Notes: a model not told the origin generated them from the sequence alone. A stretch of 64,000 nt of DNA from an uncultured Prevotella sp. (GCA_947177775.1 CAMWVS010000001.1:1-64000), one strand, 5' to 3'; shown: positions 1 to 9,835, counted from the stretch's first letter. A program made the numbers and translations.

Positions 1-69
1 ATATAATGTACATGTATGGATAACAGGGCATATTCATATATATATAATGTATATGTATGGATAGCGGGG
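1..69. repeat. imperfect direct repeat, 2 x 28 bp
   Basis: Positions 1-28 and 42-69 are near-identical copies of an AT-rich unit that begins ATATAATGTA and ends GGATARCRGGG. The array probably continues left of the window. No gene overlaps it. Confidence 0.7.
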
Positions 70-140
70 CACAGGGAAGCAGAAGATTTTAACGGAATGG
101 CATCCTGGATTGGCCAGAAGCGCCAAACGCTGTCAGTTTT

Positions 141-539
141 ATATCACGGAATTTAACACTTGAAAAATCGCAAAATAGAAACGATGAAATAGAAAAAATG
201 CCATGGTTTAAAGGTTTCGGCCCCGTTTTTCCAAAAAATTTTGTCCGCGGCCGACCAAGGAGGGCCTCCCGGGGTTGCAACGGGGCCATTGTTGGAAGAC
301 AGCGGTAGCCCCGTCATCTTCCAACAATGGCCCCGTTGCAATGCCGGGAGGCCCTTACGGCAGAATAAAAGCAAACAAAAAACTGCACACTTCCGACATT
401 TCTACCGTAACACACTGTTAATCAGATGATAAAAGATGCACGCGCAAAACTCGCGAATTTCGGGCCACGGGAAAATAATTTTAGAATATCGCAAGGATTT
501 AAAGGCTTTTGTCAGATTTATTCCGAGTTTTTAACAGTT
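141..539 (-). repeat. ~400-bp dispersed intergenic element, copy 1
   Basis: Reads on the minus strand from an ACTGTTAAAAACTC end (539) to a GTGTTAAATTCCGTGATAT end (141). It is colinear with 9836-10233 and 45392-45779 over its full length. Shared blocks include GCGAGTTTTGCGCGTGCATC, GTGTTACGG, GAAGTGTGCA and CTGCCGTAAGGGCC. The centre is a 25-bp perfect hairpin (arms 275-299 and 317-341) that extends outward with two mismatches to about 39 bp. No convincing protein is encoded; short ORFs in it are hairpin by-products. It fills most of the gene-free stretch 1-752. Confidence 0.85.
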
Positions 540-642
540 TACTTTCCGCGCAAAGACTGACAACATGAAGAATGAAGACATCTAAACATAGCATATTATA
601 AGTATTTCCATCGATTTATTTTCAATTTACACGCAAAAAGCG

Positions 643-673
643 TTGGTCGTGACAATAAATATCACTAATTTTG
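643..673 (+). promoter_or_regulatory. promoter of the thr operon
   Basis: The -7 box TAATTTTG at 666-673 has a TTG at 643-645, a 20-base gap, which fits the Bacteroidetes primary-sigma promoter. The predicted start, near 680, leaves a leader of about 73 nt with no threonine/isoleucine-rich leader peptide or terminator, so this operon does not look attenuated. Confidence 0.6.
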
Positions 674-752
674 CGGTTGATTTATCAAAACGGAAGAAAA
701 AAAAGTCAATCCCCATTCGTCAAGGGGCATATATATAACAACCAACTACATT

Positions 753-3182
753 ATGAAAGTATTAAAATTTGGCGGGACATCCGTAGGTTCCGTAGAAAGT
801 ATTCTCAGCCTGAAAGAGATCGTCGAGAGCCAGACGCAAGAGACCATAGTCGTTGTAAGCGCGCTCGGAGGTATCACCGACAAGCTGATAGCGACATCAA
901 AACTTGCCATGAACGGCGATGAACGGTATAAGTCCGAATTTGACGCCATCGCGAAACGCCATCATGACATGATCGACGCCATCATCACCGACAGCGAAAG
1001 CCGCGCCGCACTGACGGCGAAGACTGACGGTCTGTTGGACGAACTCAGTTCGATTTATCACGGCGTCTTCCTCATCAAGGACCTCAGTCCAAAGACGCTC
1101 GCTGCCATCGTCAGCTATGGTGAGCGGCTGAGCAGCAATATTGCGGCAACACTGATAAGAGGTGCGCAGTGGTACGACTCGCGCACGTTCATAAAGACCG
1201 TCTTCAAGCACGGCAAGCATATTCTCGACAGCGAACTGACGGCCGGACTGGTCAGAAAGACCTTCGGCGAACGGTCCCGCGTCTCACTCGTTCCGGGCTT
1301 CATCAGCAGCGACCGCGACTCCGGCGAGACGACAAATCTGGGCCGCGGCGGCAGCGACTATACCGCGTCCATTATAGCGGCGGCACTTGACGCTGAGGTT
1401 CTGGAGATATGGACCGACGTCAACGGATTCATGACGGCCGACCCGAGAGTCATTCCTTCGGCCTACACCATCAGCGAACTGAGCTATGTGGAGGCAATGG
1501 AGCTATGCAACTTCGGCGCGAAAGTAATTTATCCGCCGACGATCTATCCCGTATGCGTCAAAAACATACCAATCCGGGTGAAGAATACGTTCAACCCCGA
1601 AGACCCGGGAACAGTCATTAAAGACAAGATTGACAACGACCGCAAGCCCATCAAGGGCATATCGAGCATCGGCGGCACGACGCTCATCACCGTGACAGGT
1701 CTGTCGATGGTGGGCGTCATCGGTGTGAACCGCCGCATATTCACCGCCCTTGCCGACAACGGAATATCGGTGTTCATGGTCTCTCAGGCCTCATCGGAGA
1801 ACTCTACCTCCATCGGCGTTCGCGACGAAGACGCCCGGATGGCCGTCAACGTGCTCAACGGCGAGTTTGCAAAAGAGATTGAGACCGGTGCGATGTTCCC
1901 CATGCACGCCGAAAGCGGACTGGCGACAATAGCCATTGTCGGCGAAAACATGAAACATACTCCCGGCATTGCCGGCAAGCTCTTCGGAACCCTCGGTCGC
2001 TCGGGCATCAGCGTGATTGCCTGTGCTCAGGGTGCGTCGGAGACAAATATCTCGTTTGTAGTAGACTCCCGCTTCCTGCGCAAGTCGCTCAACGTTCTCC
2101 ACGATTCGTTCTTCCTCAGTGAATATAAGGTGCTCAATCTCTTCATCTGCGGCACGGGCACGGTAGGCGGAAACCTCATAGAGCAGATCCGCTCTCAGCA
2201 GAAAGAGCTGATGGAGACACGCCGGCTCAAGCTCAACGTCGTCGGCATAACCAGCAGCCACAAGGCCGTGTTCTGCCGCGAGGGCATACAGCTCGACAAC
2301 TACAAGGAACTGTTGAGCCAGGCCGAGGACAGTTGTACGGCAAGTATGCGCGACGAAATCATCGGAATGAACATCTTCAACAGTGTTTTCGTTGACTGCA
2401 CGGCCAGCGCCGAGGTGTCAGAACTGTATCAGGAGTTCCTTGAACACAACATTTCGGTCGTTGCAGCCAACAAGGTGGCGGCCTCTGGCGACTACGAGAG
2501 GTATCTGCGGCTGAAAGAGACGGCGCTGCGCAAAGGTGTGAAATATCTCTTCGAGACCAACGTTGGCGCCGGTCTGCCCATCATCGGCACAATCAACGAT
2601 CTGCGCAATTCCGGAGACAAGATACTAAAGATTGAAGCCGTGCTCAGCGGCACGCTCAATTTCATATTCAATGAGATTGCCGCCGACGTTCCGTTCTCGG
2701 AGACCGTTATCCGCGCTAAGCAGCAGGGCTACAGCGAACCCGACCCGAGGATTGACCTGAGCGGCAAGGACGTTGTCCGCAAACTGGTCATCCTGACACG
2801 CGAGGCCGGATATAAAGTTGAGCAGGACGACGTGGAGAAACACCTTTTCATACCGCAGGATATGTTCAACGGGACGCTCGATGACTTTTGGAAGAAGCTC
2901 TCGTCGCTTGACGCCGGATTCGAAGAGAAGCGCAAAGTACTCGAAGCCAACGGCCAACGCTGGCGTTTCGTGGCCAAGATGGACCACGGTAAGACGAGCG
3001 TGAGCCTTGAAGCGGTAGGAAAACACCATCCGTTCTACGGGCTGGAGGGGTCCAACAATATCGTGCTGCTCACTACCGAACGCTACCGCGAATATCCAAT
3101 GCTCATACAGGGATATGGTGCCGGTGCCGGAGTTACGGCCGCAGGTGTGTTTGCCAACATTATGTCAATAGCGAATATTTAG
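753..3182 (+). CDS. thrA: bifunctional aspartate kinase / homoserine dehydrogenase I
   Basis: Catalyses the first and third steps from aspartate to homoserine for threonine and methionine. The 809 residues match the usual length of the ThrA fusion. The aspartokinase signature KFGGTSVG lies at residues 4-11, tandem ACT-type regulatory segments occupy roughly 310-455, and the dinucleotide-binding GTGTVG of the dehydrogenase half is near 467-472, followed by the homoserine dehydrogenase catalytic region (NVGAGLPII, about 605-615). It is the first gene of a three-gene operon; its stop is one base before the next ATG. Feedback inhibition by threonine is expected from the family, not seen directly. 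Confidence 0.97.
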   Translation: MKVLKFGGTSVGSVESILSLKEIVESQTQETIVVVSALGGITDKLIATSKLAMNGDERYKSEFDAIAKRHHDMIDAIITDSESRAALTAKTDGLLDELSSIYHGVFLIKDLSPKTLAAIVSYGERLSSNIAATLIRGAQWYDSRTFIKTVFKHGKHILDSELTAGLVRKTFGERSRVSLVPGFISSDRDSGETTNLGRGGSDYTASIIAAALDAEVLEIWTDVNGFMTADPRVIPSAYTISELSYVEAMELCNFGAKVIYPPTIYPVCVKNIPIRVKNTFNPEDPGTVIKDKIDNDRKPIKGISSIGGTTLITVTGLSMVGVIGVNRRIFTALADNGISVFMVSQASSENSTSIGVRDEDARMAVNVLNGEFAKEIETGAMFPMHAESGLATIAIVGENMKHTPGIAGKLFGTLGRSGISVIACAQGASETNISFVVDSRFLRKSLNVLHDSFFLSEYKVLNLFICGTGTVGGNLIEQIRSQQKELMETRRLKLNVVGITSSHKAVFCREGIQLDNYKELLSQAEDSCTASMRDEIIGMNIFNSVFVDCTASAEVSELYQEFLEHNISVVAANKVAASGDYERYLRLKETALRKGVKYLFETNVGAGLPIIGTINDLRNSGDKILKIEAVLSGTLNFIFNEIAADVPFSETVIRAKQQGYSEPDPRIDLSGKDVVRKLVILTREAGYKVEQDDVEKHLFIPQDMFNGTLDDFWKKLSSLDAGFEEKRKVLEANGQRWRFVAKMDHGKTSVSLEAVGKHHPFYGLEGSNNIVLLTTERYREYPMLIQGYGAGAGVTAAGVFANIMSIANI

Positions 3183-3183
3183 C

Positions 3184-4434
3184 ATGAAACACATCATCAT
3201 ATTAGGCGACGGCATGGCCGACCACCCCGTTGAACGGCTCGGCGGCAAGACTCTGCTGGAATATTCACGGCCGGAATACATGAATATGCTGGCCCGACAG
3301 GGACGCACGGGACGCCTGACAACCATTCCGGACGGCTACCTGCCGGGCAGCGAAGTGGCCAACACGGCCATTCTCGGATATGACCTCGACGCGGTATATG
3401 AAGGTCGCGGACCGCTTGAAGCGGCGAGCATAGGATATGAGATGGAGCCCGGAGACCTGGCCTTGCGGTGCAATATCATCACGCTGGAGGACGGAAAAAT
3501 CGTCAACCACCACGGCGGTCATCTCACAACCGAACAGGGTGACGTTCTCATCAAATATCTCGACGAATGTCTCGGCGACGAAAGGGTGAAGTTCATCACC
3601 GGCATACAATACCGCCATCTGCTCATAATACGCGGCGGAAACAAGCATATTGTCTGCGCACCGCCGCACGACCACCCCAACGAGGAGTGGAACGGACTTT
3701 TGGTAAAGGCCGACAGACAGGCCAGCGAGGACGACAGAAAAGCGGGACCGGACGGCAGACTCAGCGCCGAGGAGACAGGACAGCTGCTCAACGGACTGAT
3801 AATGAAGTCGCAGGAACTTCTCGCAGCCCATCCTTTCAACAAAGGTCGGAAGGTCAAGGCCAACAGTATCTGGCCATGGGGAGGCGGCTACCGTCCGAAG
3901 ATGGAAACCATCAGCGGGATGTATCCGCAGGTGAAGAGCGGGTCAGTGATATCGGCCGTCGATCTGATACGCGGCATCGGATGCTATGCCGGACTGCGCC
4001 GGATTGAGGTGGAAGGCATCACCGGACTTGCCAATACCAACTATGAGGGCAAAGCCAAGGCTGCAATCGAGGCCCTGCGACATGGCGACGACTTTGTATT
4101 CCTGCACGTTGAAGCCAGCGACGAGGCCGGCCACGACGGAGATCTTGACCTCAAGCTGAAGTCAATAGACTATCTCGACCGGCGCATAATCAAGCCTATC
4201 TACGACGAAGTGAGCACGTGGAATGACGATCCGGTGTGCATAGCGATACTCCCAGACCACCCCACCCCGGTCGAGATACGCACCCACGTGAGCGAGCCGG
4301 TGCCGTTCCTGATATGGCATCCGGGCATCATGGCCGACCAAGTGACGCAGTATGACGAGCACAGTTGCGTCGCCGGAGACTACGGTCTGCTCCGTCTCAG
4401 CGAGTTCATGCACGAGTTCATGAAGATTTCATGA
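3184..4434 (+). CDS. ApgM-like phosphotransfer enzyme, proposed homoserine kinase
   Basis: Alkaline-phosphatase-superfamily protein of 416 residues, commonly annotated as cofactor-independent phosphoglycerate mutase of the archaeal ApgM type. The N-terminal metal motif GDGMAD (8-13), the nucleophile region GSEVANTAILGYD with Ser56, and the C-terminal metal-binding LPDHPTP segment are present. It sits between thrA and thrC where organisms with classical thrB place homoserine kinase, and no GHMP-type ThrB is seen in the window. The family has been proposed to supply homoserine kinase for this reason. That role is inferred from position; a glycolytic mutase role cannot be excluded from sequence alone. 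Confidence 0.8.
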   Translation: MKHIIILGDGMADHPVERLGGKTLLEYSRPEYMNMLARQGRTGRLTTIPDGYLPGSEVANTAILGYDLDAVYEGRGPLEAASIGYEMEPGDLALRCNIITLEDGKIVNHHGGHLTTEQGDVLIKYLDECLGDERVKFITGIQYRHLLIIRGGNKHIVCAPPHDHPNEEWNGLLVKADRQASEDDRKAGPDGRLSAEETGQLLNGLIMKSQELLAAHPFNKGRKVKANSIWPWGGGYRPKMETISGMYPQVKSGSVISAVDLIRGIGCYAGLRRIEVEGITGLANTNYEGKAKAAIEALRHGDDFVFLHVEASDEAGHDGDLDLKLKSIDYLDRRIIKPIYDEVSTWNDDPVCIAILPDHPTPVEIRTHVSEPVPFLIWHPGIMADQVTQYDEHSCVAGDYGLLRLSEFMHEFMKIS

Positions 4435-4563
4435 GCACGGAAAGCGTATGAAACGTACAGACAGAAGTTCCGGAATGAGACCATAGAGAACAAGACTAAA
4501 GCTTTCTGTAAGCCCGCGAACGGCCAACTGAAAGCCTGACATAATACAACAAAACATAAAATC

Positions 4564-5868
4564 ATGAGATATTACAGCACCAACAAGCAGGCCCCGACGG
4601 CCGATTTACAGAAAGCCGTGGTCAAAGGACTGGCCGAAGACCGCGGACTGTACATGCCCGAACATATTAAACCGCTGCCGAAGGAGTTCTTTGACGACAT
4701 CGACCGACTTTCGTTTCAAGAAATCGCCTGCACCGTGGCCGACACTTTCTTCGGCGAGGACATAGAGAAAGAGGAACTTCACCGCATCGTCTGCGACACG
4801 CTCCAGTTCGACTGCCCCGTTGTCAGCGTAACCGACAGCATCTATTCACTTGAACTCTTCCACGGTCCGACACTCGCCTTCAAGGACGTCGGCGCACGTT
4901 TTATGGCCCGCCTGCTGCAATACTTCATCCGCCGCGAGAGCAACCACAAGAATGTTCACGTGCTCGTGGCAACCAGCGGAGACACCGGTTCGGCCGTCGC
5001 AAACGGTTTTCTTGGCGTTGACGGCATTCACGTCCATGTCCTCTACCCCAAAGGCAAGGTCAGCCCCATACAGGAATGTCAGTTCACGACACTCGGCCGC
5101 AACATCACGGCAATCGAGGTTGACGGCGTTTTCGACGATTGTCAGGCGCTGGTGAAAAGCGCTTTCATGGACGAAGAACTCAACCGCCACCTCATGCTGA
5201 CCTCGGCAAACTCCATCAACGTGGCCCGTTTCCTTCCGCAGGCGTTCTACTATTTCAACGCATACGCCCGCATGAAGGCCCTCGGAAAGGCTGACCGTCT
5301 CGTGGTCTGCGTGCCCAGCGGCAACTTCGGCAACATCACCGCCGCACTCTTCGGCCACCGCATGGGGCTTCCGATAAGCCGCTTCATCGCTGCCAACAAC
5401 GCCAACGACATTTTCTTCAACTACCTCCGCACGGGCATATACGAGCCGAAGCCCAGCCGTCAGACCATAGCCAACGCCATGGACGTGGGCGACCCGAGCA
5501 ACTTCGCACGCATATACGACCTCTACGGCGGCGACCACGCGAAGATAACACAGCTCATCAGCGGTGCCACATACTCCGACGAGCAGATTGCCGAGACAAT
5601 GGCCTGCTGTCACCGCGAGACGGGCTATGTTCTCGACCCCCACGGAGCATGCGGCTTCCGCGCCCTCAGCGAGGGACTGCAGGAAGGCGAATACGGTGTT
5701 TTCTGCGAGACGGCCCACCCTGCCAAGTTCAGAGACACGGTTGAAAGAATCATCGGTGAGGAGATTGCCATACCAGAACGTCTTGCCGAGTTCATGAAAG
5801 GCAAGAAGCAAAGCGTGGAAATGAGCAAGGATTTCGCCGACTTCAAGCGCTATCTTATGGCACTCTGA
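4564..5868 (+). CDS. thrC: threonine synthase
   Basis: PLP enzyme converting O-phosphohomoserine to threonine, last step of the pathway. The 434 residues fit the family. The PLP-lysine motif LAFKDVGARF places Lys107 as the Schiff-base residue, and the TSGDTGSAV loop and PSGNFGNITA phosphate-binding segment are intact. It is the last gene of the thr operon, 129 bp downstream of the preceding stop, and is followed by a strong terminator at 5910. No internal promoter was recognised in the gap, so co-transcription is likely. Confidence 0.97.
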   Translation: MRYYSTNKQAPTADLQKAVVKGLAEDRGLYMPEHIKPLPKEFFDDIDRLSFQEIACTVADTFFGEDIEKEELHRIVCDTLQFDCPVVSVTDSIYSLELFHGPTLAFKDVGARFMARLLQYFIRRESNHKNVHVLVATSGDTGSAVANGFLGVDGIHVHVLYPKGKVSPIQECQFTTLGRNITAIEVDGVFDDCQALVKSAFMDEELNRHLMLTSANSINVARFLPQAFYYFNAYARMKALGKADRLVVCVPSGNFGNITAALFGHRMGLPISRFIAANNANDIFFNYLRTGIYEPKPSRQTIANAMDVGDPSNFARIYDLYGGDHAKITQLISGATYSDEQIAETMACCHRETGYVLDPHGACGFRALSEGLQEGEYGVFCETAHPAKFRDTVERIIGEEIAIPERLAEFMKGKKQSVEMSKDFADFKRYLMAL

Positions 5869-5909
5869 GAAACGCCGGGAAGACACAACCGAACAACAGT
5901 ATATAAACG

Positions 5910-5958
5910 ATAAAGCCGTTTCAAATACCCGGATGGTCATTGAAACGGCTTTATTTTC
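5910..5958 (+). terminator. rho-independent terminator of the thr operon
   Basis: A 15-bp perfect stem (5910-5924 with 5940-5954, arm ATAAAGCCGTTTCAA) is followed by TTTTCGTTT. It lies 42 bp after thrC. Confidence 0.85.
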
Positions 5959-6069
5959 GTTTATGTTTCTGCAATTTATTTACGCTTCAGAATCGAGATC
6001 CAGCCTCTCGAAAGCAAAAGCGTGCCTTTCAGAAACAAAGGCGGCCTGTTATGAAACTAAAACCGCACC

Positions 6070-7962
6070 TCAGAGGCTGACCTTACCGGACCTGCCTCCC
6101 TGACGGAATATATACACACCCTTGTCCAACCGGACGTCACCGAGGCTCCGGAACGTTCCAATGCGGACGCCACCAATGGTGAATATCTCCACCGGTGCGT
6201 CATCGTCCGCGCTATTTACGGTCATGATACCGCTTGGAACAATCTTTTTTCCTGCCTCCAGCTTGATGCAATCCCACATCACTCCGCCGTTCTTGCTTAT
6301 TCCCGACATCGTGAACGTGACGGTGTTGCGGCCTTTCTTCAACGCTGAAGCCGGGAAAGAATGCGTCTGAAGCCAGTGGCGGCCGCCCAGAACGGCACTG
6401 CGATAGATTGCCGCGTCGTTCGTTCCGAAGCTCCACGTCTTGCTGTTTCCGCCGTTGACGGCAACAGCCACCTTCGGTTTATTGGTCGCTCCGGCCGCCG
6501 AAGCAGTCAGATAAGCCGTTCCGGAGTATGTCTCATCGAGGTCGAACGTCACCGTCCAGGTTCCGTTCTTCGTCTGGGCATAATACCAGTCCGTAGCCGG
6601 ATTGCTCTCACCTATTATATAATTAAGCGTAGCCGGCACCTCTTCCCACAGTCCATATGCACGTGCGGCGTCACTCATGCAGAATCCGTCGCTCATACGA
6701 TTGTTCTCGCCGATTTGCCACAACTTGTGCTCGTATGTGGCCGGAGCCCACTTCACGGTGCCGAGGTCGGTCGTCTCACCGTCAATCACGATGTCCGCCA
6801 CCTGCAGTTCGTCGGTTATCTCGCCCTTCATGGCATATCCGTAGAGCGTATAGTTTCCCTTCCGTACGTTCCTGATGGTGAAATTTCCGTCCTTATCCGT
6901 GTCACCCCAATAGATATATCCTTTACCTTGCAGATAGGGGTCGGTTCCCGGTTCGGCCAGAATGAGGCGTATGCTGTCCTGCGGCTGTCCCGTAGTGATG
7001 TTCAACCGGCCGGTCACGGTGGAGCGATCGAGCGGATAGAGCTCGTTTTCAAACCACTCGAAGGGCCACTCCTGACGCTTTGCGTGGGCCTGTGCCTTTG
7101 CGTCGGCAATCATCTCTTCCTGCGTTCCGCTGTTGACATAGATGAAAAACGGTCCGTAAATCTTTCGCTCACCGTCCTGATAGTATTGTGCCTCGGCCCC
7201 TAGATGCTCCCCTTGAAGCATCTGTATGGTGATAGGCGACTTGCTCGTAGCATGCACCGTCAGCTCCTGCTTGAGCGGTCCGCCGTTCATCCACTCGTAG
7301 CTGCACGGTATGTTCCAGACGCCGTTCTTCGTGTTCATCAGTCCGTGGACACTGTCGCGCTCACAATAGTTCGCCCAGTTGTATTTCGTATATATCGAAC
7401 CGTCGGCCAGCCGGTACGTCGCATCCTGTATGGTGTTTTCCGATTTCTCCGCCGTTGCCATCGCACTGTTTGACGGTATCTTTCCGTTCATCGAGTCATC
7501 CACATATCCGTTGAGGAACGTAGAGGCCAGCCTGACACATACGCGGGTTTCCTTGAGCTTTACAGTCGACGACGTCGGCGTGCCGTTAGCAATCACATAG
7601 ACATATAGTCCGCTTTCTCCCTTGCGCATGATGAAGCCCTGCTGGAACTGCAGGTCGCCATCCGTATTGGTGTAGAGCACCTCACACATCTCAGGAGTGT
7701 TCTTGATCACCTCCATTTTCGACGGCGAGAGCGCACGGTTCTTGTCGGCCGTATAGTCAAAATAGATACCGTTGCTTCCCATCAGGTTGCTTCCGCCCTT
7801 GTATGTCATGTTCTTGATACGGGCGTCGGTGCCGATGGCCACCTTGACCAGTCCGTTGTCCATAGCTGCGGACATACCGCTTTTGGTCAGTTTTACGTCG
7901 TCCTGCGCGGAGGCCGCCGTCAACGCGACGGCCATACAGGCTGTAGTAAATAGTTTCTTCAT
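6070..7962 (-). CDS. rhamnogalacturonan lyase, polysaccharide lyase family 4, secreted
   Basis: Predicted to cleave rhamnogalacturonan I of pectin by beta-elimination. The 630 residues start with a signal peptide (ending AASAQ, about 20). Then come the beta-sandwich catalytic region, a fibronectin-III-like domain near 335-400 (GKGYIYWGDTDKDGNFTIRNV), and a CBM-like C-terminal domain beginning near WQIGENNRMSDGF. This three-domain order is that of PL4 lyases. The last ~50 residues (VEIFTIGGVRI...KGVYIFRQ...GKVSL) resemble a type IX secretion sorting domain. It stands alone without SusC/SusD partners and starts 27 bp after the YihY gene, so it may be co-transcribed with it. Confidence 0.85.
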   Translation of the reverse strand: MKKLFTTACMAVALTAASAQDDVKLTKSGMSAAMDNGLVKVAIGTDARIKNMTYKGGSNLMGSNGIYFDYTADKNRALSPSKMEVIKNTPEMCEVLYTNTDGDLQFQQGFIMRKGESGLYVYVIANGTPTSSTVKLKETRVCVRLASTFLNGYVDDSMNGKIPSNSAMATAEKSENTIQDATYRLADGSIYTKYNWANYCERDSVHGLMNTKNGVWNIPCSYEWMNGGPLKQELTVHATSKSPITIQMLQGEHLGAEAQYYQDGERKIYGPFFIYVNSGTQEEMIADAKAQAHAKRQEWPFEWFENELYPLDRSTVTGRLNITTGQPQDSIRLILAEPGTDPYLQGKGYIYWGDTDKDGNFTIRNVRKGNYTLYGYAMKGEITDELQVADIVIDGETTDLGTVKWAPATYEHKLWQIGENNRMSDGFCMSDAARAYGLWEEVPATLNYIIGESNPATDWYYAQTKNGTWTVTFDLDETYSGTAYLTASAAGATNKPKVAVAVNGGNSKTWSFGTNDAAIYRSAVLGGRHWLQTHSFPASALKKGRNTVTFTMSGISKNGGVMWDCIKLEAGKKIVPSGIMTVNSADDDAPVEIFTIGGVRIGTFRSLGDVRLDKGVYIFRQGGRSGKVSL

Positions 7963-7989
7963 TTCGCTTGTTTTTATAGTTCTAATAGT

Positions 7990-9309
7990 TTATAAGTCCT
8001 TGAGCAATATTTCCCGCGAATCTTTCAGATAGTCGCGGCGGATTTCCAGCGCCCTCAACCAGTTGTCGTTGAAATGTCCGTCGAGCGGAAGGTCAATCTT
8101 CCAGCGTCCACGGGCCTCCAGCCGGTCAATCATCACCCCGAGACTGAGATTGCTGACGTTCTCTGCCGGTACGAACTGAGACGCCTCGCCCTTTTCGTCT
8201 GACGTTATCTCAATGAGTATCCGGGCGTCAATCATGGCGTAGAGCAGGTCGTTGACGATGCGGATGGGTATGCCGGTCTCCCCTCTCAGCTCAAACGCAG
8301 TATACGGCCGGCCACCTCTGTCGAAACGCCGGCAGATGCGCGAGGCAATCATGGCGCAGAGCATGAGACGGTAGCGATGGCTGATGTCGGACGTCTTGGT
8401 ATTGAAATCATAGTAGTCGAGGTTTTGGTTCGTATAGCAAAGTTCGGCTCCGAAGAGACATATCGTCCACGAAATCTGCATCCACAGCATGAACAGCGGC
8501 AGCGCGGCGAACGAACCATAGATGGCGTTGTAGCTGCTCACCCACATCTGGGAGTGGATGTAGAACAGCTGCAACCACTGCATGGCCACACCGGCGAGAA
8601 TTCCGGGAATGATAACGCTGCGCACCTTCACGTGGGTGTTCGGCATGAAGACATAGAGTCCGATGAACATAGCCGACATGAGGATATACGGCAACAGGCT
8701 TATCAGCAGACGTACCATAGGACCGAGCAACAGCAGGTCGGGCAGCCGGCCGGCCACGGTGGCGATGAAGATGGACAGACCGGAGGTCAGCACAATCACT
8801 ATCGGAAAGAGCAGGAGCATGGCCAGATAGTCGGTGAAAGTGCGGAAGATGCTGCGCTGTTTCTTCACCTGCCAGATGTCATTGAACGTGCTCTCGATAT
8901 TGCTAACAAGCATGAGCACGGTGTAGAGCATGAAGACGAGTCCGATGCCAAGAAAAACGCCGCTCCTGGTATGAACGAGATAGCTGTTGACGAACTCGAC
9001 AATCGTGTCGGCAACCTGCGGCTGCGACTTCAGCGCGTCACGGAACCACACTTCTATGTATTTATTGTATCCGAAACCGCGGGCTATGGCAAAAACGACA
9101 GCCATTATGGGGACTATCGCCAGCAGCGTTGAATAGGTCAGTGCGGATGCCTGACTCATCACGCGGCGGGCGGTAAAGAAGCGTATGGTGAGAATGAGTT
9201 TCTTCACTATCCCATAGAAAAGCGCCCGCCATGGCGACACGCCGTCAGCAGAAACCTGCCAGACGTCTACATTCAGAAATCGTATAAGTCGCTGTATGTT
9301 ATCTTTCAT
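7990..9309 (-). CDS. YihY/BrkB-family inner-membrane protein
   Basis: 439-residue integral membrane protein of the YihY family, historically misnamed ribonuclease BN; the molecular role is not established. The family core with about six membrane segments occupies roughly residues 35-290 (motifs SQASALTYSTLLAIVPIMAVVFA and YNAIYGSFAALPLFMLWMQISW). It is followed by a C-terminal cytosolic extension of ~130 residues that looks like a winged-helix fold and is common in Bacteroidetes members. It lies between rnpB and the PL4 lyase on the same strand. Confidence 0.88.
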   Translation of the reverse strand: MKDNIQRLIRFLNVDVWQVSADGVSPWRALFYGIVKKLILTIRFFTARRVMSQASALTYSTLLAIVPIMAVVFAIARGFGYNKYIEVWFRDALKSQPQVADTIVEFVNSYLVHTRSGVFLGIGLVFMLYTVLMLVSNIESTFNDIWQVKKQRSIFRTFTDYLAMLLLFPIVIVLTSGLSIFIATVAGRLPDLLLLGPMVRLLISLLPYILMSAMFIGLYVFMPNTHVKVRSVIIPGILAGVAMQWLQLFYIHSQMWVSSYNAIYGSFAALPLFMLWMQISWTICLFGAELCYTNQNLDYYDFNTKTSDISHRYRLMLCAMIASRICRRFDRGGRPYTAFELRGETGIPIRIVNDLLYAMIDARILIEITSDEKGEASQFVPAENVSNLSLGVMIDRLEARGRWKIDLPLDGHFNDNWLRALEIRRDYLKDSREILLKDL

Positions 9310-9347
9310 AATCTTAAAGGTTTCACGTTGAGGTCTGAGAAAAAAAG

Positions 9348-9746
9348 AAAAGCAGTGTCCCTGTAAGCCGGGTTCTGTTCTGCGACTGTATGACAGCCGC
9401 AGCGTCTGTCATTTATCTAATCCGTATGTCACCACACGGCTCAAGCATTCTACCCTCCATCGTATAACCGAAGTATTCGGGCGGGCAGCCCTCAGACGAT
9501 GGTTTACGCGAACTTGCAGCCCCCAGACGGCACAGCCCGCCGATCACCCGGCGGCTGGTGGTCTCTTACACACACCTTCTCACCCTTACCGCAACGCCTT
9601 TTCAGGCCATTGACGGCGGTTGTTTTCTTCTGCCGTATCCTGCCGTCACCGACAGCTTCTATTTTCGGAAGTGGAGCGCCCTGCGCTGCCCGGACTTTCC
9701 TCCCGCACCCATAACGGATGCCGGCAACAGACCGGAACACTGCTTT
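9348..9746 (-). ncRNA. rnpB: RNase P RNA (bacterial type A)
   Basis: Catalytic RNA that removes 5' leaders from pre-tRNAs. On the minus strand the hallmark GGAGGAAAGTCCGGGCA lies near 9686-9704 and the 3' AGAACCCGGCTTACAG near 9360-9376. The ends pair as helix P1 (AAGCAGTGTTCC with GGGACACTGCTT), fixing the gene at about 9348-9746, ~399 nt, a normal size. A -7 box sits 7 bases upstream of the predicted 5' end. The ORFs overlapping this stretch are spurious. Confidence 0.95.
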
Positions 9747-9753
9747 CCGTATG

Positions 9754-9783
9754 CAAAAGTACATCAATTTGACGGGACAGCAA
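9754..9783 (-). promoter_or_regulatory. rnpB promoter
   Basis: On the minus strand TACTTTTG (9754-9761) with TTG at 9781-9783, a 19-base gap. It is positioned exactly for a start at the RNase P P1 helix. Confidence 0.7.
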
Positions 9784-9835
9784 AATAAAAGCAGGATATT
9801 TTCATATTTTTGGGGAGGTTGGGGTGAGGCTTCCG

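Noticed and set aside
153..429. Short ORFs on both strands within the repeat copy at 141-539, with similar ones at 9942-10238 and 45436-45723
   Set aside because: They arise from the hairpin and shared sequence, are not in a constant frame between copies, and lack protein-like conservation.
677..752. Threonine-type attenuator in the thr operon leader
   Set aside because: No leader peptide with Thr/Ile codons and no terminator; only a weak CCCC/GGGG hairpin near 708-727.
4846..5940. 364-codon antisense ORF opposite thrC, and similar long antisense ORFs at 6361-7203, 42927-43820, 57818-58711 and 59218-60231
   Set aside because: All lie opposite well-supported genes and reflect the codon bias of the sense strand.
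9499..9788. ORFs overlapping the RNase P RNA
   Set aside because: The stretch is explained by rnpB with its paired ends and hallmark sequences.
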